From positions 91,885,752-91,949,751 of the forward strand of contig NC_092862.1 of assembly GCF_032062135.1 (NCBI RefSeq): a stretch of 64,000 nucleotides of DNA, read 5' to 3'. Source of the stretch: Pyxicephalus adspersus. Lineage: Eukaryota > Chordata > Amphibia > Anura > Pyxicephalidae. The translations under genes were made by a program, and so were the position numbers. Shown here in pieces: positions 12,492 to 23,803 of the stretch. The first letter of the stretch is position 1, and each line of letters begins with the position of its first letter. Under the pieces are notes generated by a model. The model worked only from the letters and a program-made list of their open reading frames with translations. It did not search any database and was not told the origin of the DNA.

Positions 12492-13512
12492 CTCCTGCAG
12501 CTATCTAAATCTATGTTTTCTAAGCTGGGAGAGTTAAACATAAAAGGTAACTAACTCCCTAAGGTTATATTTGTACTTTAAAAAAGAAAGTCATAGTCAT
12601 GAAAATCTGTTCATGCCCTGACCAGTTACAGCATCTGTTTCCATAACAGCAAACAGCATCTATACTAAATATTTTATGAGATGAACACGGAGCAATGAGA
12701 ATGTACAATGTACAATGTCAGTAACCATAGCAGCCAATCCAGTTTCATGGTATTGCATTTGGGAGATGATGGTTATTTAAGAAATAATTGCTAATTGCTT
12801 TCCCTGGGTTCAGTGGACTTTTCCATAATAATATGCATTGTTTGATATTGCTGAGAATTCATAGCATTAATTGTACTGTGCATAAAGCACCGTAATAGAG
12901 CTATTAGTGTAGTTCTCCAAAGAAAACAGGGTTTCTTTTTAATAATGTCTATTAGGGGTGAAAGGCTGCTGTTAGTAAACTTTTTTGATCTTTTGACAGT
13001 GCAGGATTCAGAATTGTTGAGTGATGTTCTATAGATGTCCATGGTTTATGTGTGTATGTGTGTGTGGGGGTGTGTGTATAGGTGGTCTATCTTGGTTAGA
13101 CCAGGTTACTTTTCTCAGTGCATATAAGCACGTGCATGGGCTCCTTGCATGTGTCCTAGGTGATGTTGTTTCATACAAGGAAGGTATGGATACATGCTTA
13201 CAGCTTTAAAGGGTTATGTACTAATAAAAAGATTCACGTTTATGTATAGTTAGAATTTTGTTTTCTACTTATAGATGGAGCAGGGACAGACTAAAGAGTT
13301 GTTTTTAATAGCTCTTTGAGTCACCAATGGGGATACTTACCTTCTCTTTGTTCTAGTGATATTATATATATCACTTTTACCTGTAGATATGGTTTGAAAA
13401 AAAATCTGAAGTTGGATTTTTCAAATATGTGGAAAACTTTAACAATTTAATTACGCTTTACTTACTTTTTCATGTGACTGTAGCCAATGCATAGTATTGC
13501 TTTTAAACATTT
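12492..13512. other. Unassigned DNA
   Basis: No gene recognised. A short GT-rich tract lies at about 13048-13080. Confidence 0.5.
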
Positions 13513-13514
13513 TA

Positions 13515-14939
13515 CAGTTATGTTCCAAATGATAGCAGTCCGACATCACTAACCTAATCCATCACTGTTTTGGTGGAAATTAGATTTCTACATTGCAAAT
13601 AATTTACTAGTAGGTGTAGAAGGACAAAAGCAAACCAAAAGATTCAACAGTAATGGCATGTATGCTGCTGATTCTGTGTAATTAAATCACTAATTGATTT
13701 AGGGGGCCAGTTATGGCCTTTATTCAAGGAAGGGAGGCAGCAAATGTTGTACATGCTGGGTATAATGCATTTCTTTATGTAAGTAAATGGTTTTTCAAGA
13801 CACTGTTCAAAAAAACAGCATACTTCGATTAAAAAAGTTACCTGGAGAGGGGAAATATATATATAGGTGGCTGCTCAGCTAAAAAACCAAAACCCAAAAG
13901 ATGTAGAGTAAAAACCATAAAACCACTATTTGAATGTATGTAAGGATAGCCAAAATAGCAAGGACTCATAAGCAGTACCAGGACATTAATGAAGGTCTAA
14001 AGTTACCTGTGATTACAGTTACCATTAGAAGACACCTATGTGAAGCCAAGCTATCAGCAAGAAGCCCCACAAAGTCCCAATGTTGAAAAAAAGGCATGTG
14101 CTGAAGAGGTTATAGCTTGCCAAAGAATACATTGATTGGCCTAAGAGAAATGGTGCAGACAGATGAAAGCAAGATTTTTCTTATTGGGTCTATGGGCTGC
14201 AGACAGTTTTTCAGATGACCCCCAAACACTGAACTCAAGTCACAGTACATTGTGAAGATAGCAGAGCGTGGTGGAGCAAGCATCATAATGAGGGCCTATT
14301 GATCACATACCAGGGATGATGGATCATTTTAAATACATCAAAATATTAAAGAGATTATGTTGCCTTATGCTGAAGAGGAAATGCCCTTGAAATTGATGTA
14401 TCAACAAGACAATGACCCCAAACACACCAGTAAGCGAGCACCGTCTTGGTTCCAGACCAACAAGATTGGCATTATGGAGTGGCCAGCCCAATCCCTTGAC
14501 CTTCATCCAATTCAAAATGTTTAGGGTGACATCAAAAATTCTGTTAGTGTGGAATGTCCAATCATACTGGGCTGGAATACCTGTTCGCAAGTGCCAGAAG
14601 CTGGTACATGCAACACAGTATGATGTGCAACAACAGTAAACAGTACAATAAAACAGTGGTTGTACACCTAAATATTAGTTCAGGGATTTAAAGCAATTTG
14701 AAGCAATTTTCAGTTTATACAGTGAATGTTTGGGTTTGTTAAGAAAGCAGACATATTTTGTGAACAGCTCAATTTTCCCTTCCTTTTCTTCTGTAAAGGA
14801 ATAGCACAAATTTGCTTAACTTTTCTTCATGTTTTGATTTTTCCCAATGCATTTGCATTCATGGACATAAAACCTATCATAAGGATTTTAGGCTTTATTC
14901 ACTTTTTTTAACACATTGCTATTATTCAGAACACAACTA
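13515..14939 (+). mobile_element. Decayed Tc1/mariner-type transposon
   Basis: A 1,425-bp unit flanked by TA dinucleotides (13513-13514 and 14940-14941), the target duplication of the Tc1/mariner superfamily. The left end CAGTTATGTTCCAAATGATA and the reverse complement of the right end (AGTTGTGTTCTGAATAATAG) are diverged terminal inverted repeats. Length and layout fit a standard Tc1-like element with one transposase gene. Confidence 0.85.
13850..14640 (+). pseudogene. Tc1-like transposase remnant
   Basis: Plus-strand translation gives broken but clear Tc1-family transposase pieces. An upstream piece near 13935-14070 reads like the helix-turn-helix region ([25 protein letters not shown]). 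A downstream piece near 14400-14540 contains QQDNDPKHTSK and EWPAQSLDLHPIQN, which hold the second and third positions of the DDE/D catalytic triad region in this family. Stop codons and frameshifts separate the pieces, and the N-terminal start is not recoverable, so no protein can be made. The enzyme would have cut and joined the transposon ends at TA sites in the nucleus. The open frame at 14412-14639 and its minus-strand shadow are not separate genes. Confidence 0.85.
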
Positions 14940-15110
14940 TATAATAAGTTTGACTAGTCTAGAACAGTGATGTTTGGCCAAATCTCTAGCCTGATATCCT
15001 TCCTTTAAGACATAAATAATCTGTTATTTTATGGGTACCAGAGTGCTGTAAATTAAAGGATTTGTCCTCCCCACAACAGATTCTCCCTCCTTTTCAATTT
15101 ACCACAAATT

Positions 15111-15317
15111 GCCTGATTTATTAAAGCTCTCCAAGGCTGGAGAGAATACACTTTTATCAGTGAAGCTGGGTGATCCAGCAACCCTGGAATGGATCTCTTT
15201 CAGAGTCATCTGCTTTTTGCTAGCAAATATTTTGAATCCTAGACCAGATTTACTGGATTATCCAGCTTCACTGATGAAAGTGTATCTTCTCCAGCCTTAG
15301 AGAGCTTTAATAAATCA
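15111..15317. mobile_element. Palindromic MITE, family A, copy 4
   Basis: Near-complete foldback copy beginning GCCTGATTTATTAAAGCTCT and ending TTTAATAAATCA. ACCACAAA occurs just before it (15101-15108) and just after it (15318-15325), which looks like an 8-bp duplication, though two further bases (TT) would then belong to the left end. Confidence 0.85.
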
Positions 15318-15325
15318 ACCACAAA

Positions 15326-15518
15326 GGGTCTGGTTTATTAAAGTTCCTTAAGCCTGGAGAAGATACATTTTCATTGGTAAACCTGGGTGATTCAGCAAAT
15401 CCGGAATGGATTTCTTGAAAGTCATTTTACTTAAAAGACAAGTCAGGTTTGCTGGAGTACCCAGGTTCACTAAAAGTTTATCTTCTCCAGGCTTGGAGAG
15501 CTTTAATAAATCAGGCCC
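15326..15518. mobile_element. Palindromic MITE, family A, copy 5
   Basis: A second complete copy placed immediately after copy 4 in tandem. It begins GGGTCTGGTTTATTAAAG and ends TTTAATAAATCAGGCCC, the cleanest version of the family ends in this window. Confidence 0.85.
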
Positions 15519-16547
15519 AATGTCTCAAATATTGTGAACAGAGCTATTCATTGAGGCTTGATATATTTGTCTGCTGTAGTGACATTCCTAATACCATATC
15601 GTCTACTGAAATGGCTTCCCCACTGAGTTCAATGGTGTTCAAATTTGGGTTTGGCTAAACAGCGCTAGAATTGAATAATGACATGTTTGTTATCCGCATA
15701 TCATTTAGACCTCAAGAGGCAAAGTGCTTTACAAAACGTGTAAATGTGTAAATTAATTACGAAAGTTGAGAGGGTTTTTGACAATAGAGAATATACAAAA
15801 CAATTACTTGCTGTACATCGTTTTTTTACCATTAAACATTTGTCTCTTTCACTTCTCTCAGTGGTATGCTGATAAGAAACATTGAATGACTGTACTGTAC
15901 CATTATTAGTTAAATTCATATCATGCAGAGGTATAATGAGAAGTTGGAGAACAAACAGTAGGTATGATCTTTTGACTCTGATAAAAGCTCTGCATGTTTT
16001 GGTTTTCAATTTACTTATAATATGGAAAAGGTGGTAAAGTAAAAAAAAATCAATTCAAATATTTGTCCTATAACTAGCTTATAGGTTTTCACCTTTAAAA
16101 TAAAATTGTTTTCTGACATGGTTGACTTGGTAATACAGAACTGGCAACAAGCCCTTTTTCTGGAGTAGATAATCTATCCACCTGGCATGTCAATAAATGT
16201 ATTTTTTCATTCTTGGCACGATTGATATAAAATGTTTTCTTAAATTTTTAATAAATAAATTATAATATTGGCTATGAATAAAAAAATAGCTACATAAATA
16301 AAAACAGATATTCATCAGTAAGTTATTATAAATGTTTGTGTCTATGACAAAGGACTAATGACTTAATGACCCCTTATTATAACCACAATCTGCACCTCTG
16401 CATGTTCCTTTTCAATTCAGTAGATCGTCGTCCGCTGCCTGGCACATAGGCCCTCCCTTGATGTGTTTTTATACACTGTTCCTAGTTACAGATTCATAGA
16501 GCCCAGTGGGAAAAAATACATGAGAGGAGGGTTAACATTTTGCATTG
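15519..16547. other. Unassigned AT-rich DNA
   Basis: No recognised gene. The minus-strand open frame at 15701-16009 (102 codons) has no domain or family resemblance I can name. Confidence 0.45.
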
Positions 16548-17300
16548 GGTTACATAGTTACATAGTTAGGATGAAAAAAGACATAAGTCCATCAAGTTCA
16601 ACCACTAGGGAAATAAACAAATCCCACATTATAAAACCCTATGGGCATAGTTGGTGCAGAGGAAGGCAAGAAAACACCTTCCTGATTCCATGAGGCAAAC
16701 AGATGTTTCCTGAATCATCCTGGAACAGTCTGTTACCTTTACTTTAAAGCTTTAATACCCAGTTATATTCTGTGCTTCTAGAAAAGCATCTAGCTGTTTC
16801 TTAAAGCAATCTATAGTAGTTGCTGAAACTACCTCCTGAGGGAGCCTATTCCACATTTTCACGGACATTGCAGAATCAATCCCTTCCTTATCCGGAGCTT
16901 AAACTTCTTTTCTTCCATATGCAAAGAGTGCCCTCTTTTGTCCTTTGTAATGATCCTACAGTGAATAATCGGAAAGAAAGTTCTCTATATGGACCATTTA
17001 TATATTTATACAGGGTGAACATCTCCCCACTCTAAACGTTGTTTCTCAGGGGGGAATAAATTCAGTTCAGCTAATCTCTTCTCATAGCTGAGCTTCTCCA
17101 TTCCTTTTGTTAGTTTAGTTTCCCTTCTCTGCACTCTCTCCAATTCAAAAATGTCCTTTTTGTGAACTGGTGCCCAAAACGACTGCATATTCCAGATGTG
17201 GTCTGACCAATGCTTTGTACAGGAGCAGGATTATGTCTCCATTTCTGCAGTCTATTACTCAAAATTGAATTCCTTCTGATAATGACCCTGCTTGGAAAAT
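16548..17300 (-). pseudogene. CR1-type LINE fragment, RT C-terminus and 3' tail
   Basis: Read on the minus strand, the segment encodes the C-terminal part of a CR1-clade reverse transcriptase: ILLLYKALVRPHLEYA, then [18 protein letters not shown], then LSYEKRLAELNLF. These are the conserved thumb and post-RT blocks of CR1/L2-type LINEs. It then runs into the 3' untranslated tail and ends, at the left, in GTTACATAGTTACATAGTTA, the short 3'-end repeat of this frog family. The frame is interrupted, and the catalytic RT region is missing because of 5' truncation, which is usual for target-primed insertion. The protein would have been a reverse transcriptase copying LINE RNA in the nucleus. Not functional. 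Confidence 0.88.
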
Positions 17301-17693
17301 ATAAAATCATGATCTGTTACTAGCAGGCATAACAACCTTTGTACATGGGCATATAGGCAATCACTTGGCAGAAATGGTGTGCTATAATCACAGAAGGCTT
17401 GTAAAATTAGCACCCCTATTAAGAAAATATAATGTCAGCTTTTCCAGCCAGCACATGCCCTGTTTTACACCCTTGTGACATATCACAGAGCATCTCTTTT
17501 AATATAGTTAGTCAAACACCATTCTTCTGAAGGTGAGCAGAAGAAGGTTGCAGATTCTTATGGGAAATACAAATTGATTTTTGTTGAAGTTTCCTTTATC
17601 AATTTCTTGGGAGCATATCATTCTTGGTCAGTTAATATTGGCTTTTTGTCCTAAGCATCCTATGCCTCTTGCTCTCACAACTGCATACCTATT

Positions 17694-17701
17694 GGCTAGA
17701 G
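17694..17701. repeat. 8-bp target-site duplication, left copy (GGCTAGAG)
   Basis: Identical to 19073-19080. An 8-bp duplication is the hallmark of hAT transposition. Confidence 0.9.
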
Positions 17702-18378
17702 CAGTGATTTTCAACCACTGTGCCTTGGCACACTAGTGTGCCGTGAGAGATCTTCAGGTGTACTGTAGGAAATTATCCAAGTCGGGTGGATCGCCATGGC
17801 TACACGAGAAGATCGAGGAGCCCTGGCTCAGTTCACAGGCTCCACCCACTCATGTCAGCAAGTGTTGCCTTAGTTCCTCGCTTGTGGTAGCACAGGACCC
17901 GTAGTGTGACAAAGGAATACAGAGGCTGCTCTTTCTCTCGTTGGGTGAGTCATATTGCACCTTAGCTAGAACTTCTTTTTATGAATAGTATTATAAATTG
18001 AAGGCATATACTTTTTGTCTTTCCCTGTATCCAGTATCTTGATTTCTAGTGATTGTTAAAATTCTTACTTTCAGGGGATATAAAAAAAACACTCCTTTTT
18101 TGTAGAGTGGCTGCTACATGTCACTTGACAAATATTTGAAAAAGGCTTTAAAGGTGCTATATTTTTTTTCTAGCATTTTTTCTTATGCACCATTCCAGAA
18201 TATAACTAAATGGAATAGAGATTTACATTACATTAACAGACAAGAATGAAGAGTGAAAAAATATACCTACTAAAATATGACACAGTTTGCAAAAAATATG
18301 TTGCACTCTATTATTTTAAAGCTTAGCAGCTTTTTAGCAAGTCCTGTGTTACAAATAATAGAAAAAGAAAAGGTGGTA

Positions 18379-18382
18379 GTAG

Positions 18383-18457
<75 letters not shown>

Positions 18458-18480
18458 NTATATATATATATATATATATT
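18379..18480. repeat. (TA)n microsatellite
   Basis: About 100 bp of almost pure TA repeat with rare interruptions and one uncalled base at 18458. The open frame across it encodes only Ile-Tyr repeats and is not a gene. Confidence 0.95.
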
Positions 18481-18545
18481 CACATATGTTTATATTGCCG
18501 AGTAACTAACAATTGTTAAATTCAACAATACCAGTAACACTGAAA

Positions 18546-18714
18546 ATTCTTTAATATAAAAATTAAAAACAAACGATAACACAACAAAATATGCAAACTA
18601 CACATGCATGAATTATTCTCCATATAATTCATGAGGATAATTCATGCATATGTGGTTTGTATTTTTTTTGTGTTATCGTTTGTTTTTAATTGAAGTAAAA
18701 AAAAAATAAAGAAT
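18546..18714. mobile_element. Small palindromic foldback element nested in the hAT
   Basis: The arms (about 18546-18622 and 18636-18714) are reverse complements, with AAAACAAACGATAACACA on the left answered by TGTGTTATCGTTTGTTTT on the right, around a centre containing CATGCATGAATTAT. No coding capacity. Consistent with a MITE, or with a cruciform-prone insertion beside the TA tract. Confidence 0.75.
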
Positions 18715-18824
18715 TGTATTGTGCCATACATGTTCATGCTGTTATGAATATATATTTTAAATAATAGTGTACTCGGTATATATATAAACAAATATATGTT
18801 TGGCATTTTTATTGTTGGTAGAGC

Positions 18825-18882
18825 TTTTTGACTTGGTCACTTTAAAGGTAGCTCGCAAGCCAAAAAAGTGTGGGCACCCCTG
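18825..18882 (-). mobile_element. End fragment of a second hAT family
   Basis: On the minus strand this reads CAGGGGTGCCCACACTTTTT then TGGCTTGCGAGCTACC. CAGGGGTG followed by CCCA and a T-run is a typical hAT terminus. Only one end is visible inside the host element, so it is a fragment or its partner end has diverged. Confidence 0.55.
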
Positions 18883-19072
18883 ATCCAAGTCTTCTAAAGG
18901 GGCCCAGGTTTCGCATTGAGTGAGTATAAATAAATTGAGTAACTATATTGTAATTATATATACTGTATTAAACTACAAAGTGTCATTTTGTAACATTTTT
19001 GGTTTGTGGTGTGCCACAGGATTTGTTCAATTTAAAAAATGTGCCGTGGCTTAAAAAAGTTGAAAAACACTG

Positions 19073-19080
19073 GGCTAGAG
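19073..19080. repeat. 8-bp target-site duplication, right copy (GGCTAGAG)
   Basis: Exact match to 17694-17701. Confidence 0.9.
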
Positions 19081-19780
19081 CATTTTTCAATTTTTGCTAA
19101 TGGCTTGTTTATTCAACAATGACTTTGTTGTTTCAAATGATAACAAAATACTACATATATTGTATAAGGCTTGAGGTATTATCTTGTTAAATTTATTTTA
19201 TTATTTTCTAGATCTACAAAAATGTCTTTACATTTTTTAATTCTCAATTCAGATTTCTACCCGTTTTAACACATTTCTACTTTCTGAGTTATTCTGACTC
19301 CTAACAGGTGGAAAAAAACTGTAAAAATTATATGGCACTTTTATATTTTCAGAAATGGTAAGGGTGGGAGGAGCAGTAATTAGTCCTGTCTGAGAGTGTC
19401 ATGTGACTAGTATGACTAGCAGGCTGGCTGAAATTTCAGTTTAGTATAAGAGTCATGCTGTGGTGAAGATGGCTGTGAAACTTATAAGATGCACCAACAA
19501 GCTGAGTAATGTATAAAAAAATAACACTTACCTTAGATTAGATTTAGTTTAGATTTTTGAAAGGCATGTAAAACCCTTCACTTTAAATCCCCAGTCATTT
19601 TCATTTTGCTATATCAGGCATGAATTCAATTAACAATCCTTCTAGGTGAGGGTTAACAAAGTATAAAGTGAGGTGGTACATGTGATTGAGCTCCTGCTAT
19701 ATTTTACTGTAAAGTATGTGTCTGCAGTCCCTACCCAAATCTGTAGCTTGACCACAGTGCCTGGTATAATTCCATCGATT
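19081..19780. other. Unassigned DNA between two hAT elements
   Basis: No recognised gene or repeat structure. The overlapping open frames at 19642-19959 and 19673-19906 run into the left end of the next transposon and are chance frames. Confidence 0.5.
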
Positions 19781-19788
19781 ATTTCTGC
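19781..19788. repeat. 8-bp target-site duplication, left copy (ATTTCTGC)
   Basis: Repeated exactly at 26942-26949, across 7.15 kb. This defines both edges of the large hAT transposon. Confidence 0.92.
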
Positions 19789-20164
19789 TGGAGATGAGCG
19801 AATTGAAGCTGACAAAGTGGAATTCGTTCCGAATTTCAGAAAAAAATATGATTCGCAACGAATCCGAATTTCCTTATTTTTTCTAAAATGGCGGCTACAC
19901 GTGTGAGGACATGGGGCAAGGAACTCTGGGAAGGCGGGATGACTCATAATGCCATGCATGCAGCCAATCAGCAGCCAGCCAGCCCTGTGATGTCACAGCC
20001 TTATAAATAGGCTCAGCCATTTTGGATTAAGACATTTTACAGTGTTCTAAGTGCAGGGAGAGACGTGTGCAGGCGCTTGGGAGAGTGTTGGAAAAGCGAT
20101 TTACAAGTGCAGGGAAAGATTATTTGGGGATCCAAATAGCCATGATACAGCTCTGTCATTCCAG

Positions 20165-20490
20165 CAATCTATATATCCAGAAAAATATATACGCAGTTCG
20201 CTGTTGCAGTTATTTGTGGTGAAAGCGTTTAGTGGCCTATTTCAGTACAAAAAGAAAAATATATACGCACTTCACTGTTGCAGTTATTTGTGGTGAAAGC
20301 GTTTAGTGGCCTATTTCAGTACAAAAAGAAAAATATATACGCACTTCACTGTTTCAGTTATTGTGGTCAAAGCATTTAGTGACGTATTTCAGTACAAAAA
20401 TAAAAATATATTCTCAGTTTACTTATGCAGTTATATGTGGTGAAAGCATTTAGTGGCCTATTTCAGTACCAGAAGAAAAATATATTCGTT
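20165..20490. repeat. About 74-bp tandem repeat in the hAT 5' region
   Basis: Four to five copies of a unit containing CAGTTATTTGTGGTGAAAGC, then TTTAGTGGCCTATTTCAGTA and AAAAATATATACGCA. Unit starts at 20201, 20275, 20349 and 20422 give spacings of 74, 74 and 73 bp. Subterminal repeats in DNA transposons often bind transposase; that role is inference here. Confidence 0.88.
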
Positions 20491-20576
20491 GCTTTTAGGT
20501 GTGTTGTAATTTGCTTTTAATGTATTTAGTTGAACAATTTATTATTATTTATTTATTTATTTAGACAAATAAAAGT

Positions 20577-23500
20577 ATGTCAGACAGATAAGTGGCAGGC
20601 CATACACAGAGGAGTGGCAGAGGCCTAAATGTTTCTGGCCCAGGCAGAGGTCGCAGCAGAGTAAGGGGGCGTGTCAGTGGGAGTCGCAGCAAGAGGCCTG
20701 AGCTCCCAGTGTCATCTAGCAGTCGTGTCTTGACCAGCAACCCAGCCATTCTTGATTGGTTAACTCAGTCATCCAGGTCATCCCAAGTGACATCAGACAC
20801 CCCCAGCCAACAGTCGGTGAGTTCGTCAGACACAACCCTTAGTTGGCATGGCCCGGGAGCAGGCCCTGTGCCTCACCTGTCCTCAACCTGCCTCCTTCCT
20901 TTGCTGTTTCCTCAGCCACAGATGTATTGTATGCTGTGGGCTCAGCTCCACTATACAGCGAGGACGAGCTAGTAGAAGACAGTCAGCAGCTACTGCCAAG
21001 CCAAGATCTGGAGGAGACATCCGCCGCTTCCTCTTCTAGGCAGGCAAGTAGTGATGAGGAGTGTGGCGTGGGAGGTGGTGTTGCGAGCGGTCAGGCTCCT
21101 GACCCGAGACGGTTAAGGAGGACATCAGTGACGTGCATACACTACTCGATGATGATGAAGCCAATGGCACTTGGGAGCCGGGTGAAGAAGGGGCTCCATC
21201 ATCATCAGGAGAAGAGCAGCGGCTGAGCCAGCAAGGTGGTAGCATGGCTGGATGTCAGCAGGGTAGCAGCAGTGGGAGGTTGGAAGCCAAACGTGCCCGG
21301 GGTAGACCACCTGCTTCGCAGCAGCCTACCTGCCCCGGAAGTAGTGGTGCAGGGGTTCACGGAGGCGGCGGCGGTAGCAGTCAGTCAGTGCGGAGTGTCG
21401 GGGGGAAAATCACCTACTCGGCGGTGTGGCAGTTTTTTCTTAAGCCGCCGGAGGAGGTTAACATGGCCATATGTAGAATATGTGGACAGAAGGTGAAGGG
21501 TGCCCAGGGTGCCAATAATGGCACCACGTCCCTGCGTCAACATATGCAGCATCACCATAAAGTGGCCTGGGAGAAACTGTGGCTCGGATGTGGTGGTCCA
21601 GTCTGCCGCAGGAACCGCTGCATCGCCCAGTGGCATGCACCGGCTTTCAGGCAGCCAAGGCTCCACCACCTCAGCCGAAGGGAGCTGTATGTCACTTTCA
21701 TCTTCTGCTGGTCCAGATGTTCCTGCTCCTCCTACTCCTTGTCAGTCATTCCATCAGCAATCGATCACCGAAGCGATTCCCAAGAGACAACAGTATGCGC
21801 GCACTCAATAGCGCAGAAGCTGAATGCGCTCCTGTCCAAGTTGCTGATGCTGCAGTCCCTCCCTTTCCAAGTGGTGGACTCTGCACCTTTCAAGGAACTG
21901 ATCGCTTGTGCCGAGCCGAGGTGGAGAGTCCCAAGCCCTCATTTGTTTGCAAACAAGGCAGTACCAGCCCTGCACAAATATGTAGAACAATACTTGTCCT
22001 TAAGGCCCACTGGTTGAATGTGATTCCTGCACAGCCACACCAGCAACTTGGCCAGGTGACTTCTGCCTCCACGTTCTCACGCCGCTGGTCCTGCGACAAC
22101 ACCCGCCTCTGCCTCCTCATCCTCCACTGTGTCCTCAGCCTCCACTGCAGGGACAATTCACAGTGCCCCTCCAGCATACCACATATGCAGGGCACGACGA
22201 TGTCACGCTTTTCTGCACCTGGTTTGCCGGGGGAACGGAGTCACACAGAGGAGGATTAGCCTCTGTGATTCATCAAGAAATCGAATCATGGCTTTCTCCA
22301 CGACAACTCAAAATTGGAACCATGGTGACCGACAACGGGAAGAACATTGTGTCTGCGCTGCGTCAAGGAAGGCTGAGCCATGCACCCTGCATGGCACATG
22401 TCTTCATTCTGGTTGTCAAGCGGTTCCTGAAGTTTTCTAACCATCTGCAAGACATCATAAAAATGGCCAGGAAACTTTGCATGCACTTCAGCCACTCGTA
22501 CACTGCAAAGCACACCCTCCTTGAGCTGCATCGGCAGAACGGCATCCCCCAACATAGGCTGATATGCGACGTTTCCACCCGTTGGAATTCCACCCTCCAT
22601 ATGTTGGACCGACTATACGAACAGAGAAAGGCCATCAATGAATTTTTGATGATCCAAGCGGATAGGAATACTCCCATATGTAACTTTTATGTCAGCCAGT
22701 GGCACCTCATGCGGGACAGCTGCCGTTTGCTCAGGCCCTTTGAGGAGGCCACGTTATTTGTCAGTCGCCAGGACTACGGGTTGAACAACGTCATTCCACT
22801 GCTTCATGTCTTGGAACAGATGCTGGTAAATCTGGCTGGTCAGGGGACTGGAGACGTGGTGCCTAGATCTCATGGCCACATGAGCCCCGTGGGGGCTGAA
22901 CTGGAGGAGGAGGAGGACATTGGAGCAAAGGCATTGTCTAGCGAAATGGGTGGTTTTTGTACTCAGGTGACAGGAGATGAGGAGCAGGAACAGCCAGAGG
23001 AGCAAGAGGGAGATGAGGAAGATGAGGCAGAAGACCCAGACACACCGTGGCAGTATGCAGTGGAGATGGAAGCAGGGAGTCCCTCCGAGTCGCTTGCAGA
23101 AATGGCCCGCTGCATGCTCACTTGCTTGCGCAGTGACAGCCGAATTGTCACCATTCGGAGAGACAAATTGAACTACTACCGAGACATCCTATGTAGTCAG
23201 TTGGCCTCTGCCTATCTGCGCCATTGTCCATCCTCTTGCAAGCTTGACTGGGGGGACCCTCTGCACTCACGTTCCACTGCCATGGCTGCTGGGGAGGGGT
23301 AGGGTGGCAGGAGCAGTACCAGCTCCATCAGCAGCAGCCTAGATGTTGCTGGTCAGCAGCTTGCTTCACCCGCATAGTGAAGAAACTACTGACCAGCAGC
23401 TAGACATAGAGCAGAACCTGAACCAGCAGGTGGTGGCATACTTGGAGTGCGCCCTGCCAGCCGTCATTGAAGATCCGCTGGACTACTGGGCAGCCAAACT

Positions 23501-23722
23501 GGATTTATGGCCGCAACGTGGCCGAGTTTGCCCTGGAAATGCTGTCTTGCCCGGCCAGTAGTGTGGCATCAGAGCGGGTGTTTAGTGCGGCGGGGGCCAT
23601 AGTTACCCCAAGAAGAACTCGCCTGTCCACCCACAATGTGGAGAGACTGACCTTTGTCAAGATGAATCAGGCGTGGATCAGCCAGGATTTCAACCCACCA
23701 ATGCCTAATGCTTCTAATTAGA
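20577..23722 (+). pseudogene. hAT transposase pseudogene, ZBED-like (BED finger plus hATC)
   Basis: The likely original start is ATG at 20577, followed by a stop four codons later; the frame then continues from 20592. The coding path changes frame at several points, so it is broken. Recognisable parts in order are: a Gly/Arg/Ser-rich N-terminus; an acidic and serine-rich stretch (20910-21230); a BED zinc finger around 21405-21580 with CRIC and HMQHHH ligands; a SIAQKLNALLSKLLML block (21805-21950); the RNase H-like core with TDNGKNIVSAL (about 22327) and CDVSTRWNSTLHML (about 22566), both strongly conserved in hAT enzymes; a Glu/Asp-rich insertion (22900-23050); and the hATC dimerisation region with ASSVASERVFSAAG (about 23560-23600). 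The longest surviving frame is 22163-23302 (379 codons). The enzyme would have excised and inserted hAT elements. ZBED-type host genes descend from such transposases, but the terminal repeats show that this copy is a transposon. Confidence 0.93.
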
Positions 23723-23803
23723 TGATCCATGCCGCCTGACCCAAACCTTGACAAAAGAGACCGGTTTCTTCTGGCTACCTGCCTCAGCTACTACTCTGAT
23801 GCT

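Larger units (their letters stand above)
17702..19072. mobile_element. Non-autonomous hAT element with nested insertions
   Basis: A 1,371-bp unit with terminal inverted repeats CAGTGATTTTCAACC and (reverse-complemented right end) CAGTGTTTTTCAACTT, and an exact 8-bp duplication GGCTAGAG on both sides. There is no transposase frame. Inside are a TA microsatellite (18379-18480), a palindromic element (18546-18714) and what looks like the end of another hAT (about 18825-18882), so several insertions are stacked in it. Confidence 0.9.

Noticed and set aside
18277..18519. 80-codon frame with Ile-Tyr repeats
   Set aside because: Translation of a TA microsatellite containing an uncalled base.
22163..23302. 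379-codon frame considered as a domesticated ZBED gene
   Set aside because: The surrounding terminal repeats, 8-bp duplication and the need for several frame changes show a transposon pseudogene rather than a host gene.
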